From positions 13,735 to 77,734 of the forward strand of contig DPHB01000027.1 of the NCBI GenBank assembly GCA_003521845.1: DNA of 64,000 nt. Reading direction: 5' to 3'. A program made the translations under genes and the position numbers. Below the pieces are notes generated by a model. That model made no database searches. It had not been told where the DNA came from and worked only from the letters and a program-made list of their open reading frames with translations. This DNA is from Oceanospirillaceae bacterium (GTDB lineage: Bacteria; Pseudomonadota; Gammaproteobacteria; Pseudomonadales; Balneatricaceae). Positions 12,460 to 21,491 of the stretch are shown here, piece by piece; within the stretch, counting starts at the first letter, position 1; the number at the start of each line of letters is the position of its first letter.

Positions 12460-12643
12460 ATAGGTTTAATAGAATGCACGCCGTGATTGGCGTAAGGGAG
12501 AAATTCTACGGCAATTTCACACGAGGGTCATTAGTAAAGCGCTTAATTAGGACTCTAATAAAGTAGTAAACTCTGCTAAACTTGTGCGCAACTGAGGTCC
12601 TCCCTTAAACACCGCAAAGAATCGACCCTGCAGAGACTGTTAC

Positions 12644-13738
12644 TTGCGCATACTTACTAGCTACATTGCCAAAGAAATTATTATCACCAGTCTAGTGATT
12701 GCCATAGTGCTTTTGTTGGTTGTGGGCAGTAGTCGCTTTGCTTATTTTTTAAGTTTGGCTGTGGCAGGTGAGCTCAATGCTCAGGCTGTTTTGGTGGTTA
12801 TTGCTAATCTGTTGCCAGCATACTTGAGTAACTTGTTGCCTATGGGTACCTTTATTGGCGTTTTGGTGGCATTAGGGCGCTTGAGTGTGGATAACGAATT
12901 GGTTGTATTATCTGCCAATGGTGTTAGTCAATGGCGCTTGGTCGGCATAATAGCAATTCCCGTAGGGGCGTTGGCAATGGTCGTATTGTTGTTGAGTACG
13001 GCTATTGCCCCCCATACCTCCAGGGTCGTCGAAGAAGTCTTGTACGTACAAAGCCATACCAGTGAGTTTGAAAGTATTGTGCCTGGAAAGTTTCAAGGTA
13101 ATGGTAACCGGCAAGCTATCTATGCCGAAAGTTTGAATGCGGATAAGAGCAAGTTACACAATGTCTTCTTGTATACCAATGATGGCAGCAGTGCACCGGT
13201 AATCATTAAAGCCGAAACCGCGACCCAGTATTTTGACGAAGACTATCAAGCCAAATACTTGCTGTTGCAAAACGGCTCACGCATGCAGGTTGCAGATGCG
13301 GAACGAGACGTCTCTTTGACGCAATTCCAAAGTATGGCAGTACAGCTACTCGACACTAATGTTGCCGTGGATATTACTCATAGTTTTACTATACCTACCC
13401 TAGACCTTCTGGATTCTCCCAAAGCGACCTACCGAGCGCAGTTATATTGGCGTTTTTCTTTGCCTTTGATGACCTTGATTATCTGCCTTACTGCCATTGC
13501 TTTAAGTCGTGTTAATCCCCGACAGGGGCGTTTTTCTCGCTTGCTGCCAGCCTTAGTTTTATTTTTGGCATACTTGTCTTTATTAATGCGTTTTCGCGAT
13601 CAGATAGAAATGGGCGTCAAGGGTGCCGAACTGAGTGTCGTACTTTTGCATAGTGGATATCTGCTACTCGGCTTGTGGCTGCTGTTCGGGCCGAAATTTC
13701 CGAACATTGCTTTGCGTATGCAGAGGGCCGACTCTTGA
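12644..13738 (+). CDS. lptF: LPS export ABC transporter permease LptF
   Basis: A 364-residue inner-membrane subunit of LptB2FGC, which extracts lipopolysaccharide from the inner membrane and passes it to the periplasmic bridge. It has the family architecture: N-terminal helices, a periplasmic beta-jellyroll domain (about residues 110-260), then three C-terminal helices. The block LLPMGTFIGVLVALGRLS-ELVVLSANG is the LptF/G coupling region. The start is TTG at 12644; no in-frame ATG or GTG lies close enough to keep the first helix, and the ribosome site is weak. lptG overlaps its stop. It diverges from pepA. Confidence 0.93.
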   Translation: MRILTSYIAKEIIITSLVIAIVLLLVVGSSRFAYFLSLAVAGELNAQAVLVVIANLLPAYLSNLLPMGTFIGVLVALGRLSVDNELVVLSANGVSQWRLVGIIAIPVGALAMVVLLLSTAIAPHTSRVVEEVLYVQSHTSEFESIVPGKFQGNGNRQAIYAESLNADKSKLHNVFLYTNDGSSAPVIIKAETATQYFDEDYQAKYLLLQNGSRMQVADAERDVSLTQFQSMAVQLLDTNVAVDITHSFTIPTLDLLDSPKATYRAQLYWRFSLPLMTLIICLTAIALSRVNPRQGRFSRLLPALVLFLAYLSLLMRFRDQIEMGVKGAELSVVLLHSGYLLLGLWLLFGPKFPNIALRMQRADS

Positions 13739-14781
13739 GCTTGATTAATCGTTATATCATGCTGCATATACTGCCGGCCTGCGGCATGGTGTTGGCTGTT
13801 ATCTTGGGACTGGATTTGTTGCTGGCGGTGAGTGACGAAGCTGAAGCGGTAGATCGCGGTGCTAGTTTTTCGCAAGTGCTCACCTATGTTGCTTATACGG
13901 CGCCTTATCGAGCCTATCAATTTATGCCCCTGGTGTTATTGGTAGGCGCCCTAATTGGTTTAGGTAATTTGGCCAACAGTAATGAACTCACAGTGATGCG
14001 AGCTGCAGGGGTTACCCTGAGGCGTTTATCTTTTGGCGCTCTGTTAGCCATTGGGCCTTTAGTAGCCATGAATACCTTGATCGGTGAATACCTAGTGCCT
14101 TGGTCGCAGCAGATGGCCTTATTGGAGCGCTCTGAATATCGTGGGGTGTCATCTGGCAAAGGTTTTTGGCTGCGTGACGGCGAGGCCTATGTGTACGTGA
14201 GTGCCGTTGCTCCCGATAATAGTTTGCGTGGTATTCATCGTTATGATTTTGATAGCCAAGTTTGGCATGCTAGTTTGTTTGCAAAATCGGCGCAGCAAAG
14301 CAATGGTAACTGGCAACTATTAGATGGCCGCACTTTGGGTGTGGGTGACTTGGAAGTCGTCACCGATACGTTTGAAGAAAAAGTTTGGCCGGTTAACTTA
14401 TCGACGGATTTGGTGGCCAAATTAGGTATGGAGCCTAAGTATTTGTCGGCCACGGATTTGGGTGAGTACGTGAACTACCTAGAGGCAGCCGGCATCAATG
14501 CTGACCTATTTAACCTGGCCTACTGGAAAAAAGCCTTGCAGCCCTTGTTCACTTTAAGTTTGGTGCTGGTAGCTATGTCCTTTGTGTTCGGTTCGCAACG
14601 TGCGGTGCCTACAGGACAAAGGGTATTATTTGGGGTTTTGACTGGCCTAGGTTTTAACTACGCGCAAGAAATTCTCGGCCCGGCCAGCAGCATATTTGGT
14701 TTTTCACCGGTGGTGGCGTATTCGCTGCCCATACTCTTGTGTTTGCTGGTGGCGTGGCGTTTGTTTAGGCGCGTTAACTAG
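13735..14781 (+). CDS. lptG: LPS export ABC transporter permease LptG
   Basis: A 348-residue partner of LptF in the lipopolysaccharide exporter, with N-terminal helices, a periplasmic jellyroll domain and three C-terminal helices (LFTLSLVLVAMSFVFGSQRA, then FGVLTGLGFNYAQEILGPAS). I placed the start at the TTG at 13735, which shares TTGA with the lptF stop, giving MSLINRYIMLHILPACG. Longer in-frame starts at 13675 would add residues with no family match. The overlap suggests translational coupling so that the two subunits are made in equal amounts. It ends 6 bases from the convergent RDD gene. Confidence 0.92.
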   Translation: MSLINRYIMLHILPACGMVLAVILGLDLLLAVSDEAEAVDRGASFSQVLTYVAYTAPYRAYQFMPLVLLVGALIGLGNLANSNELTVMRAAGVTLRRLSFGALLAIGPLVAMNTLIGEYLVPWSQQMALLERSEYRGVSSGKGFWLRDGEAYVYVSAVAPDNSLRGIHRYDFDSQVWHASLFAKSAQQSNGNWQLLDGRTLGVGDLEVVTDTFEEKVWPVNLSTDLVAKLGMEPKYLSATDLGEYVNYLEAAGINADLFNLAYWKKALQPLFTLSLVLVAMSFVFGSQRAVPTGQRVLFGVLTGLGFNYAQEILGPASSIFGFSPVVAYSLPILLCLLVAWRLFRRVN

Positions 14782-14787
14782 CGCTGG

Positions 14788-15240
14788 CTATGTTTTGCTG
14801 CGTTTGGGCAGTTGCACTATGCGGCTATTGGACCAGCTGTCATGCCATGCCAACTTGTCCTTACTGAATATGATCCATAGGTAGCCGACGCCGCTGCCTA
14901 AGGCAATATAGGCTGATAGATAGCGCACCAGGGCCTGTTTTAGGGTAAGGACATAACCATCATTATCTTCAACTCGTAAACACCAAGCAAGCATGCCAAG
15001 GGTTTGGCCAGAACGGACCCAGAACAAAGCAAAGAAACCATAGGTAACAACAAACAGTAGGCTATTGAACCAAGGCCCTTTAACGGCTTGTCCGTCATTG
15101 AAGGCAATGGCAATGTAGCCCACCAGCATCCAAACGGCCAGCACCAGTAGGGAATCATAAACCATAGCCATAACGCGTTTTACTAAGCTGGCATTGGCGT
15201 AGTTATGCGCCTTGAAACGGCGCTTTGCACTAGTTGCCAT
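14788..15240 (-). CDS. RDD family membrane protein
   Basis: A small integral membrane protein of 150 residues with the RDD fold: KRVMAMVYDSLLVLAVWMLV (the Arg and Asp of the family motif, here R-x5-D), a second helix around LLFVVTYGFFALFWV, GQTLGMLAWCLRVE, and a third helix before a KLAWHD segment. RDD proteins are mostly of unknown function; some act as sodium/proton antiporters or in stress tolerance. I chose the ATG at 15240, which overlaps the last codons of the upstream Sel1 gene by 11 bases and suggests coupled translation. A longer in-frame start lies within that gene and is less likely. Confidence 0.8.
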   Translation of the reverse strand: MATSAKRRFKAHNYANASLVKRVMAMVYDSLLVLAVWMLVGYIAIAFNDGQAVKGPWFNSLLFVVTYGFFALFWVRSGQTLGMLAWCLRVEDNDGYVLTLKQALVRYLSAYIALGSGVGYLWIIFSKDKLAWHDSWSNSRIVQLPKRSKT

Positions 15241-16033
15241 AGGATTGTTTATACTCTTTGTACAAGGCTTCAGCGGTGGCAACCTGGTCACCCAGCTTTA
15301 GGGTAAGTCTAGTTACCATCGCCGCGGCCGCGGGGTGGCCGGTGTCGGCCGCTAAACGTAACCAAGCGTAGGCTTGACGATCAGCGTCGGTGCCAGCTTG
15401 GCTAATTTGGGCGAAGTGCATAGTGCCTAAAAAGAACATGCTGTCTACGTGGCCCTGCTGAGCTGCGGCTAGATAACCTGCTTCAGCTTTAAGCAAATTT
15501 TGTTGCGTACCAATACCAAAGTTATGGGCGCGAGCTAGATTCATAGCGCCGTTCAAATCACCTTGTGCAGCGGATTTGCTGTACCAAGCAAAAGCATCAC
15601 TGGGGTTGGCTGGCTGGCCATAACCAAATTCGTACATGCGGCCCAAGCGTGTCTGGGCTTTGCTGTCACCGGCTTCGGCGGCTGGGCGCAACGTCACTAA
15701 CTCTTGCTTGTATTCCGCCTGCATGATGATATGCAGGTTTTTTAATGAGGCTAGGTGGCCAGTGCGGGCGCCAGCTTCAAAATAGGCTTTGGCTTGCGCT
15801 GTGTCTTGCACTACGCCAGTGCCATTTAGGTAGAGCTCGCCCAGCATATTGTTAGCGTCAGCATTGCCAGAGCGCGCAAGAGGCTGCAACTCGCTTACGG
15901 CAGATTCAATATCGTTGGCTGCAAGGGCTTTTTTGGCTTGTTTCATGCTGGCAGCGTGCACTGGCATGACGAGTAATGCACATACCAAGGCGCCAGTTAG
16001 GGCGTGAGAAAGAGTACGAGTGATGCTGGTCAT
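15230..16033 (-). CDS. Sel1-repeat (tetratricopeptide-like) exported protein
   Basis: A 267-residue protein with a signal peptide (about residues 1-27, cleavage near VHA-AS) and several Sel1-like repeats of about 36 residues (for example NNMLGELYLNGTGVVQDTAQAKAYF, KAQTRLGRMYEFGYGQPANPSDAFAWY, and MNLARAHNFGIGTQ). Such repeats form helical scaffolds for protein-protein contacts in the periplasm. The RDD membrane protein gene overlaps its 3' end, so the pair may act together. No specific partner or pathway is evident. Confidence 0.82.
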   Translation of the reverse strand: MTSITRTLSHALTGALVCALLVMPVHAASMKQAKKALAANDIESAVSELQPLARSGNADANNMLGELYLNGTGVVQDTAQAKAYFEAGARTGHLASLKNLHIIMQAEYKQELVTLRPAAEAGDSKAQTRLGRMYEFGYGQPANPSDAFAWYSKSAAQGDLNGAMNLARAHNFGIGTQQNLLKAEAGYLAAAQQGHVDSMFFLGTMHFAQISQAGTDADRQAYAWLRLAADTGHPAAAAMVTRLTLKLGDQVATAEALYKEYKQSYGN

Positions 16034-16172
16034 AAATTGTCGCTCTATATAGCAATAATATTGGCGACTATTATAGCGGAATTGATAGGCTAGGGCCTAT
16101 TCTAAATCATTATATTAGTTATTTCTTTTATTCGAGGCTGCTACAAGTCAACGTTGAACTTGCAACAAAGCT

Positions 16173-16196
16173 GCCAGCACAGTATGTTGTGCCGGC
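16173..16196 (-). terminator. Possible terminator after the cytochrome c gene
   Basis: A 9-pair stem (gccagcaca and tgtgccggc, one mismatch) follows the cytochrome gene stop on the minus strand. The T-rich tail is poor (agctttgttg), so this is a weak call. Confidence 0.4.
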
Positions 16197-16207
16197 GTTG
16201 TGGAAAC

Positions 16208-16522
16208 TTACTTAGAAGCGAAGTGAGCTGCCAAATCAGCAATATCTTGGTCGCTTAGGTTAGCAACCATGCCGTACATTTGCACTGCATTACCACCTTT
16301 ACGCTCTTGGCTTTGATAAGCCTTCATAGCACTTTCCAAGTAGACAGCGTGCTGGCCAGCAAGCTTAGGGAACATGGGTACAACACTGTTACCGTCAACG
16401 CCATGACAGCCAACACACATAGCAGCTTTAGCTGCGCCTGCTGCGGCATCGCCAGCGGCATGTGCCGGTAGGGTAAGTAGAGGTAGGCAAGCTAGTGCAG
16501 CAATAGGTAAAAATTTAGACAT
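16208..16522 (-). CDS. Class I cytochrome c, periplasmic
   Basis: A 104-residue monohaem cytochrome c. A signal peptide covers about residues 1-22 (ending AHA), the haem attachment motif CVGCH is at residues 36-40, and a Met in the QMYGMVANLSDQDI block is the likely sixth iron ligand. The size and the FPKLAGQHAVYL block resemble single domains of cytochrome c4 or c553 electron carriers. It is probably monocistronic with its own promoter in the 188 bases upstream. The redox partner cannot be told from the neighbours. Confidence 0.88.
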   Translation of the reverse strand: MSKFLPIAALACLPLLTLPAHAAGDAAAGAAKAAMCVGCHGVDGNSVVPMFPKLAGQHAVYLESAMKAYQSQERKGGNAVQMYGMVANLSDQDIADLAAHFASK

Positions 16523-16710
16523 TGTTTTATTTCCTTTTTATTAATAATACAGTCAGTTATGTAGATATTCCCTAAGGATATTAAAAAAAACTATTCGCTG
16601 GTGCAACGAAAGGTGATAATTTATTGACTATTGTCTAACACTATTGGGTAAATAATGGCCGTTATGGTCACATTGACTCAAGCAACACCCCCAAAAATAG
16701 AAGTACAAAC

Positions 16711-17286
16711 ATGGCACAAGATTTAACTCGTTGTGGCTGGGTGACCAATGACCCGGTATATTTACAATACCATGATGAAGAATGGGGGCGCCCCGTACAC
16801 GATGATCAACGCCTATTTGAACAGTTGGTTTTAGAAGGTGCGCAAGCTGGTTTATCCTGGATTACAATTTTAAAACGTCGGCATCATTATCGTCGCGTAT
16901 TTAAAGATTACCATTTGCCCACGTTAGTGGCCTTCAGTGCTGACGACATCGACCATGCTATGCAGGACACGGGTATTATCCGTAACCGTAAAAAGGTAGA
17001 AAGTGTGGTTAATAACGCCGCTTGTTTTCAGCGTGTACAAGCCGAGTTTGGTAGCTTTGATGCCTATGTTTGGGGCTACGTTGATGGCGTTAGTCAGTAC
17101 AATAAATTTACCAGTAACCAGCAAGTGCCTGCACAAACAGATATCTCAGAGAAGTTGGCCAAGGATATGAAAAAGCGTGGCTTTAAGTTTGTTGGCCCTA
17201 TCGGTATGTATGCCTTTATGCAATCCATTGGCATGGTTAACGATCACCTAGTCACCTGTCATTGCCATGCCGAGGTTATGGATTAG
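16711..17286 (+). CDS. tag: DNA-3-methyladenine glycosylase I
   Basis: A 191-residue base-excision repair enzyme that removes 3-methyladenine from alkylated DNA. The family zinc site is intact: Cys in RCGWV near the N-terminus, His in YHDEEWG, and the C-terminal HLVTCHCH supplying His and Cys. The block GAQAGLSWITILKRR contains the catalytic Glu region, and GIIRNRKKVESVVNNA is conserved. The ATG at 16711 is used. An alpha/beta hydrolase gene begins 1 base after the stop, so the two are probably one transcript. Confidence 0.96.
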   Translation: MAQDLTRCGWVTNDPVYLQYHDEEWGRPVHDDQRLFEQLVLEGAQAGLSWITILKRRHHYRRVFKDYHLPTLVAFSADDIDHAMQDTGIIRNRKKVESVVNNAACFQRVQAEFGSFDAYVWGYVDGVSQYNKFTSNQQVPAQTDISEKLAKDMKKRGFKFVGPIGMYAFMQSIGMVNDHLVTCHCHAEVMD

Positions 17287-17287
17287 T

Positions 17288-18178
17288 ATGTTAAAATGGA
17301 GCAAACGTTGGTTGTTGCTGGTGCTGGCTTTCTTGCTGTCAGGTTTTGCTTGGGTTACCTATGATCAGGCCTACAACTTCATCAATCACCCTAAAGAGGT
17401 GCGTGAACTAGGTAGCAAGACGCCAGAGGATGTGGGCTTAAGCGTGGGGGAGGTGGTGATAACTAATCCCCAAGGTATGCATTTATACGGCTATTACTCG
17501 CCTAGCAAAAACGGCGCCTACGTTATGTTGCAACATGGGTTTAAGTCGGATCGTAGTTATTTACTAGAAGAAGCCAAAATTTTACAAGACGCCGGGTATG
17601 GTGTGCTAGTGACTAGTGTACGCGCTCACGATAAAAATGATGGCCAAGTGATTACTTTTGGTGTGCGTGAAATGCAAGATCTACAGGCCTGGTATGAATA
17701 CTTGGCTGCCCAGGGTGCCGCACCTGGTAAGGTGGGCATTCTCGGTAATTCCATGGGGGCCGCGATGGTGATTGAATACGCGTCTCGCAATAATGACATT
17801 GCGGCGGTGGTTTCCGTGAGTGGGTTTTCGTCCTTGCAAGACACCATTAATGTGTCTGTGGAATACTTTACTGGCCTGCCAGCTTTCCCTTTTGCTCCAG
17901 CTATCGCCACCTGGGCGCAATGGTTGTTGGGTATGGAGGTGGCACAAGTTGATGCCACCAAAGCGGCCGCCAAACTTTGCCAAACGCCTATTTTAGTGAT
18001 GCAAGGTGGGGCAGATACGGTGGTGTCGGTAGCAAGCGGGCAGTGGATCTATGATGCGGCCTGTGGCACCAAAGAACTCTGGTTTGATGAAGATGTTGGG
18101 CATACTAAATTTGATCGAGACCGCCCGCAAGAATACGCACGGCGTGTGACGCAGTTTTTTGCTCAGCACCTACTGTAA
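17288..18178 (+). CDS. Membrane-anchored alpha/beta hydrolase
   Basis: A 296-residue serine hydrolase. One N-terminal helix (KRWLLLVLAFLLSGFAWVTY) anchors or exports it. The nucleophile elbow is GNSMGA, the acid is probably the Asp in MQGGADTVV, and the His is in DVGHTKFD. It belongs to the broad group of BEM46/YqkD-like hydrolases with no known substrate. I chose the ATG at 17288, directly after the tag stop codon, because an upstream ATG (17267) would overlap tag and add seven residues before the anchor. It is followed by a GFA-type gene. Confidence 0.85.
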   Translation: MLKWSKRWLLLVLAFLLSGFAWVTYDQAYNFINHPKEVRELGSKTPEDVGLSVGEVVITNPQGMHLYGYYSPSKNGAYVMLQHGFKSDRSYLLEEAKILQDAGYGVLVTSVRAHDKNDGQVITFGVREMQDLQAWYEYLAAQGAAPGKVGILGNSMGAAMVIEYASRNNDIAAVVSVSGFSSLQDTINVSVEYFTGLPAFPFAPAIATWAQWLLGMEVAQVDATKAAAKLCQTPILVMQGGADTVVSVASGQWIYDAACGTKELWFDEDVGHTKFDRDRPQEYARRVTQFFAQHLL

Positions 18179-18211
18179 GCCTGTTAATTAGTTAGTTTAT
18201 TGGAGGGCATT

Positions 18212-18613
18212 ATGCGCACAGGAAGTTGTTTGTGTGGTGGCGTTGCGTTTGAATTGCACGGCCTTGTACGGGATGTGCTAGCCTGTCACTGTACACAGTG
18301 CCGCAAGACTTCTGGTCATTATTGGGCGGCCACCAATGTACCACGACATAAGCTTGTGCTGACCAAGCGCGAGACCTTGCGTTGGTATGCGTCGTCGACA
18401 TCAGCAGAACGAGGTTTTTGCCAAGCCTGCGGTGCCAGCTTGTTTTATCATGTACATGATGGCGATGGCATCTCTGTGGCGGCGGGCAGCATTGATGGTG
18501 ATACCCATTGTGTAACCAGTGAACACTGGTTTACTAGCATGAAAGGCGACTACTATGGTTTGCCCGAAGGTGAAAAGGTGCGACCACAGGAGCAGGATAT
18601 AGATGTTGAATAA
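18212..18613 (+). CDS. GFA family zinc-binding protein (glutathione-dependent formaldehyde-activating enzyme-like)
   Basis: A 133-residue protein of the GFA/CENP-V fold with the expected zinc cysteines: CLCGGV near the N-terminus, ACHCTQCRKTSG, and CQACGAS. Named members bind glutathione and were linked to formaldehyde capture, but most paralogues are uncharacterised, so no reaction is assigned. The start is the ATG at 18212, preceded by ggaggg at ideal spacing; an upstream in-frame TTG lies within that ribosome site. The next hydrolase gene overlaps its last 11 bases. Confidence 0.87.
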   Translation: MRTGSCLCGGVAFELHGLVRDVLACHCTQCRKTSGHYWAATNVPRHKLVLTKRETLRWYASSTSAERGFCQACGASLFYHVHDGDGISVAAGSIDGDTHCVTSEHWFTSMKGDYYGLPEGEKVRPQEQDIDVE

Positions 18614-19589
18614 TGCAGCAGGTTATCAAGTGTTAGCGCTCGCGGCTAAAGACGAATCTGATGTGACGCTATTCGTGCACGTGTGGCCTAGCCAGCAGCC
18701 AGTGATACAAGGCTGGGTGCATATTATGCATGGCATGAGCGAACACGGTGCGCGCTATGGGGAAACGGCCCAATGGTTTAATGCACTTGGTTTTCATGTG
18801 AGTGCCGATGATCACCGTGGCCATGGCTTAACTGGACAAGGTCAGGCTGAACAGGGGCATGGGAACCTAGGCCATATGGGTGATCACAATGCTTGGCGCA
18901 AGTGTTTATTGGACCAAACCCATATCATGCAAACCCTAGCACAGCAGTGGTCGCAGCCATTATTTGTGTTGGGCCATAGCATGGGCAGTTTTATGGCCAC
19001 GCAATGGGTGCAAGAACAGAGTCGCCAACTGCCTCAACTTAACAGCTTGATACTGTCAGGCAGTAATTATGGTGCACCTTGGTTGTTCCGTATTGCTGCA
19101 GGTATCGCGGCTATAGAAAGATCACGACAAGGCAAACAAGGGCGTAGTACGCTGTTGGATAAGCTGTCTTTTGGGCAATTTAACAGCCGTATCCACCCTA
19201 AGCGAACACCTAAAGATTGGCTATGCACTTTGCCGGAGGTGGTTGATGCTTATATTGCTGACCCTCTGGCCGGGCAACTAATAAGCAATCAATTTTGGTT
19301 TGATTTTTTGCATGGTCTGGCCGACCTGTCTGAGCCTGATGCCATGTTGCAAATTCGCAATGATCTACCAATTTACATTTTTTCCGGGGCCATGGACCCA
19401 GTGGGGAAGTATGGCAAAGGTATTGCTGCGTTGCAGAAAGCCTTACGCTTATCTGGTAAAACCAACGTGACTTGCCATGTCTACCCGCAAGGTCGTCATG
19501 AGATGCTTAACGAAGTTAATAAGCAGCAGGTGCGCGATGATTTGGCCGTCTGGTTGGCTGGCTTAACTGGTGCAAATGCAGCTGTTTAG
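18603..19589 (+). CDS. Alpha/beta hydrolase, monoacylglycerol lipase/lysophospholipase type
   Basis: A 328-residue serine hydrolase of the monoacylglycerol lipase/PldB group. Features are HIMHGMSEHGARY (oxyanion region), the cap-containing DDHRGHGLTG block, the nucleophile GHSMGSF, a late acid in IFSGAMDPVG and the catalytic His in YPQGRHEML. It probably hydrolyses acyl esters of glycerol or lysolipids. The ATG at 18603 lies inside the 3' end of the GFA gene (11-base overlap), which suggests translational coupling in the tag-hydrolase-GFA-hydrolase run. Confidence 0.87.
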   Translation: MLNNAAGYQVLALAAKDESDVTLFVHVWPSQQPVIQGWVHIMHGMSEHGARYGETAQWFNALGFHVSADDHRGHGLTGQGQAEQGHGNLGHMGDHNAWRKCLLDQTHIMQTLAQQWSQPLFVLGHSMGSFMATQWVQEQSRQLPQLNSLILSGSNYGAPWLFRIAAGIAAIERSRQGKQGRSTLLDKLSFGQFNSRIHPKRTPKDWLCTLPEVVDAYIADPLAGQLISNQFWFDFLHGLADLSEPDAMLQIRNDLPIYIFSGAMDPVGKYGKGIAALQKALRLSGKTNVTCHVYPQGRHEMLNEVNKQQVRDDLAVWLAGLTGANAAV

Positions 19590-19691
19590 AGGTTACTAAA
19601 ATAATTACATGAGAAAATATTAATTTAGAGTTGACTAATATGTAGTTTTGCTAATAAACTACGCTACAGATTATTCAATTTTGAGATTTAT

Positions 19692-20909
19692 GTGATGCAC
19701 AAATTAAATTCTTGGTCGCCTCTACACTTTCTAGCGGCTTTGGGCGCAGGTGGCATGAGCGTAGCATTCCTGATGATGCTGATGTTTTGGGTGCCACACC
19801 CAAACCGTTCCATGCCTGCCTATGAAGACTTAGTAGCTCACGCTGCACAGGGTGGCATTGGCGAAGTTTTGGTGTACGCCGTTTCTGCCATCATCGCCTT
19901 CTTGTTAATTACCCACTTCCGTTTGATGTACTTTAACTTCAAACAGTACAAGATGGCTAAAGCTGATGGGCGTATCGATAAGATTCTTGGCACCAATGCC
20001 CACACACAATTGCTAGCCATGCCTTTGGCTTCGGCTATGTCCATCAACGGCTTGTTTATCGCTGGGTCCTTATTTATTCCTGGTCTGTGGGAGGTTGCTG
20101 AATATTTGTTTCCACTAGCCGTATTAGGCTTCGCAGTACTAGGTTACTGGGCACTGAAATTATACTTTGGCTTTATTGCCGCAGTGTTTCATAAAAAATC
20201 CTTTAAGAAAGAGATGAATGGCTCTTTAGCACAAATGTTACCAGCCTTTACCTTTGGTATGATCGCCGTTGGTTTTGCTGCTACCGTAGTATTCAGCCAC
20301 AACCTTGGGTTGGTGACTTTTGCCATGGCTGCATCTATCTTTTTCCTAGTTGCTACAGCTTTGGTTGCACTACTTAAGTTAGTCATTGGCTTCAACGACT
20401 TGTTTGAACATGGCGCAACACCAATGGCATTACCTACTTTGTGGGTGCTGATTCCTACTATTACTGTCAGTGGCATCGCGGTCTTGCGTTTAGATCACGG
20501 CCTCACGCATACACTGTTAGAAAATGTGCAAGCTGGCAATCACCTAGTCTTTTTGACGACGCTGTTCTCTCTGCAGGTCTTTATCGGCTTAATGGGTTAC
20601 GCAGTCATGCGTCGCATGGGTTACTTTCAGCAGCTAGTCGCATCCACAAAGAATGACATTAATGGTTCGCCAGTGGCATTTGCTCTCATTTGTCCAGGTG
20701 TGGCGATTACCGTAATGAGCTACTTCTTTATGAACCTTGCACTTGTTAACAATGGCTTGCTAGTCAAATTTAGTGTCAGTTACTTTGCCATGCTAACACC
20801 AGTAACTATCATCCAGTTACTAACCGTTTGGGTGTTGTTCCGGTTGCTAAAGCAACAGCTAAAGGGTGGCTTTAAGGAAGACCGGGAGGTGGTCGCTACA
20901 GTCGCCTAA
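19692..20909 (+). CDS. Ten-helix integral membrane protein, TsoY-like
   Basis: A 405-residue polytopic membrane protein with about ten hydrophobic helices, starting SPLHFLAALGAGGMSVAFLM. Glycine-rich helix ends and conserved ICPGVAI and WVPHP blocks recall the group I know from memory as TsoY (seleno)proteins, which resembles the TDT/SLAC1 transporter fold; I cannot verify this here. There is no in-frame TGA, so this copy is not a selenoprotein. The start at 19692 is in a tgtgATGCAC context with poor ribosome-site complementarity, and an ATG one codon earlier is equivalent. It stands alone, with an AT-rich gap upstream. Function unknown. Confidence 0.7.
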   Translation: MMHKLNSWSPLHFLAALGAGGMSVAFLMMLMFWVPHPNRSMPAYEDLVAHAAQGGIGEVLVYAVSAIIAFLLITHFRLMYFNFKQYKMAKADGRIDKILGTNAHTQLLAMPLASAMSINGLFIAGSLFIPGLWEVAEYLFPLAVLGFAVLGYWALKLYFGFIAAVFHKKSFKKEMNGSLAQMLPAFTFGMIAVGFAATVVFSHNLGLVTFAMAASIFFLVATALVALLKLVIGFNDLFEHGATPMALPTLWVLIPTITVSGIAVLRLDHGLTHTLLENVQAGNHLVFLTTLFSLQVFIGLMGYAVMRRMGYFQQLVASTKNDINGSPVAFALICPGVAITVMSYFFMNLALVNNGLLVKFSVSYFAMLTPVTIIQLLTVWVLFRLLKQQLKGGFKEDREVVATVA

Positions 20910-21018
20910 TTATACCCCCTATACTAGGTGCAACGACTGCCAGGTTGATGTAGTAAGAGGGCTGCTTAGCACTGGAAATGACGCTCCCTAGACTGAGCAT
21001 AAAATTGCTTTCAAAACC

Positions 21019-21043
21019 AAAAAGGGCCATTATGGCCCTTTTT
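21019..21043 (+). terminator. Intrinsic terminator after the ten-helix membrane protein gene
   Basis: A perfect 12-pair palindrome around a one-base centre (aaaaagggccat, t, atggcccttttt) with flanking A and T runs, 110 bases after the stop. It can work in both directions and separates this gene from the acetyltransferase pair. Confidence 0.8.
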
Positions 21044-21065
21044 CAATGCTAATAATAAATACCCT

Positions 21066-21485
21066 ATGTACTTTGTTGACTATCAAGACAACTGGCAGGA
21101 TGCAGTCATAGCACTGTGGCAAGAATGTGAACTGACGCGCCCCTGGAATGACCCAATAGCCGATATTTTACGCAAGCAAAGTGATCAATTAGGTAAGTTT
21201 GTGTTACTAATTGATGGAGCAAATCTGGTAGCCAGTATGATGATAGGCTATGACGGCCATCGTGGCAGCGTGAATTACCTAGCCGTGTTACCTAATTATC
21301 AAAATCAGGGTATAGGGCGCAAGATGATGACGTATTGTGAAACCTACCTTAGTCAGCTTGGTTGCCCAAAAATTAATATCTGTGTGCGTGATAGCAATGT
21401 TAAAGTGCTTGAATTTTATCAGGTGCTGGGTTACCAGCAAGATCCTGTTGTAATATTGGGCAAGCGCTTAATAGCCGATGATTGA
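21066..21485 (+). CDS. GNAT acetyltransferase, YpeA-like
   Basis: A 139-residue GNAT-fold acetyltransferase. It tracks E. coli YpeA along its length: LTRPWNDP, IGYDGHRGSVNYLAV, the acetyl-CoA loop NQGIGRKM, GCPKINICVRDSN and the C-terminal FYQVLGYQQDPVVILGKRL. The acceptor substrate of this family is not known. The gene begins only 22 bases after a strong terminator, so its promoter would have to overlap the hairpin. A truncated paralogue follows 6 bases downstream. Confidence 0.85.
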   Translation: MYFVDYQDNWQDAVIALWQECELTRPWNDPIADILRKQSDQLGKFVLLIDGANLVASMMIGYDGHRGSVNYLAVLPNYQNQGIGRKMMTYCETYLSQLGCPKINICVRDSNVKVLEFYQVLGYQQDPVVILGKRLIADD

Positions 21486-21491
21486 AGAGAC

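Noticed and set aside
13675..13734. Longer start for LptG inside lptF
   Set aside because: The extra 20 residues match no LptG N-terminus, and the TTG overlapping the lptF stop gives the expected first helix.
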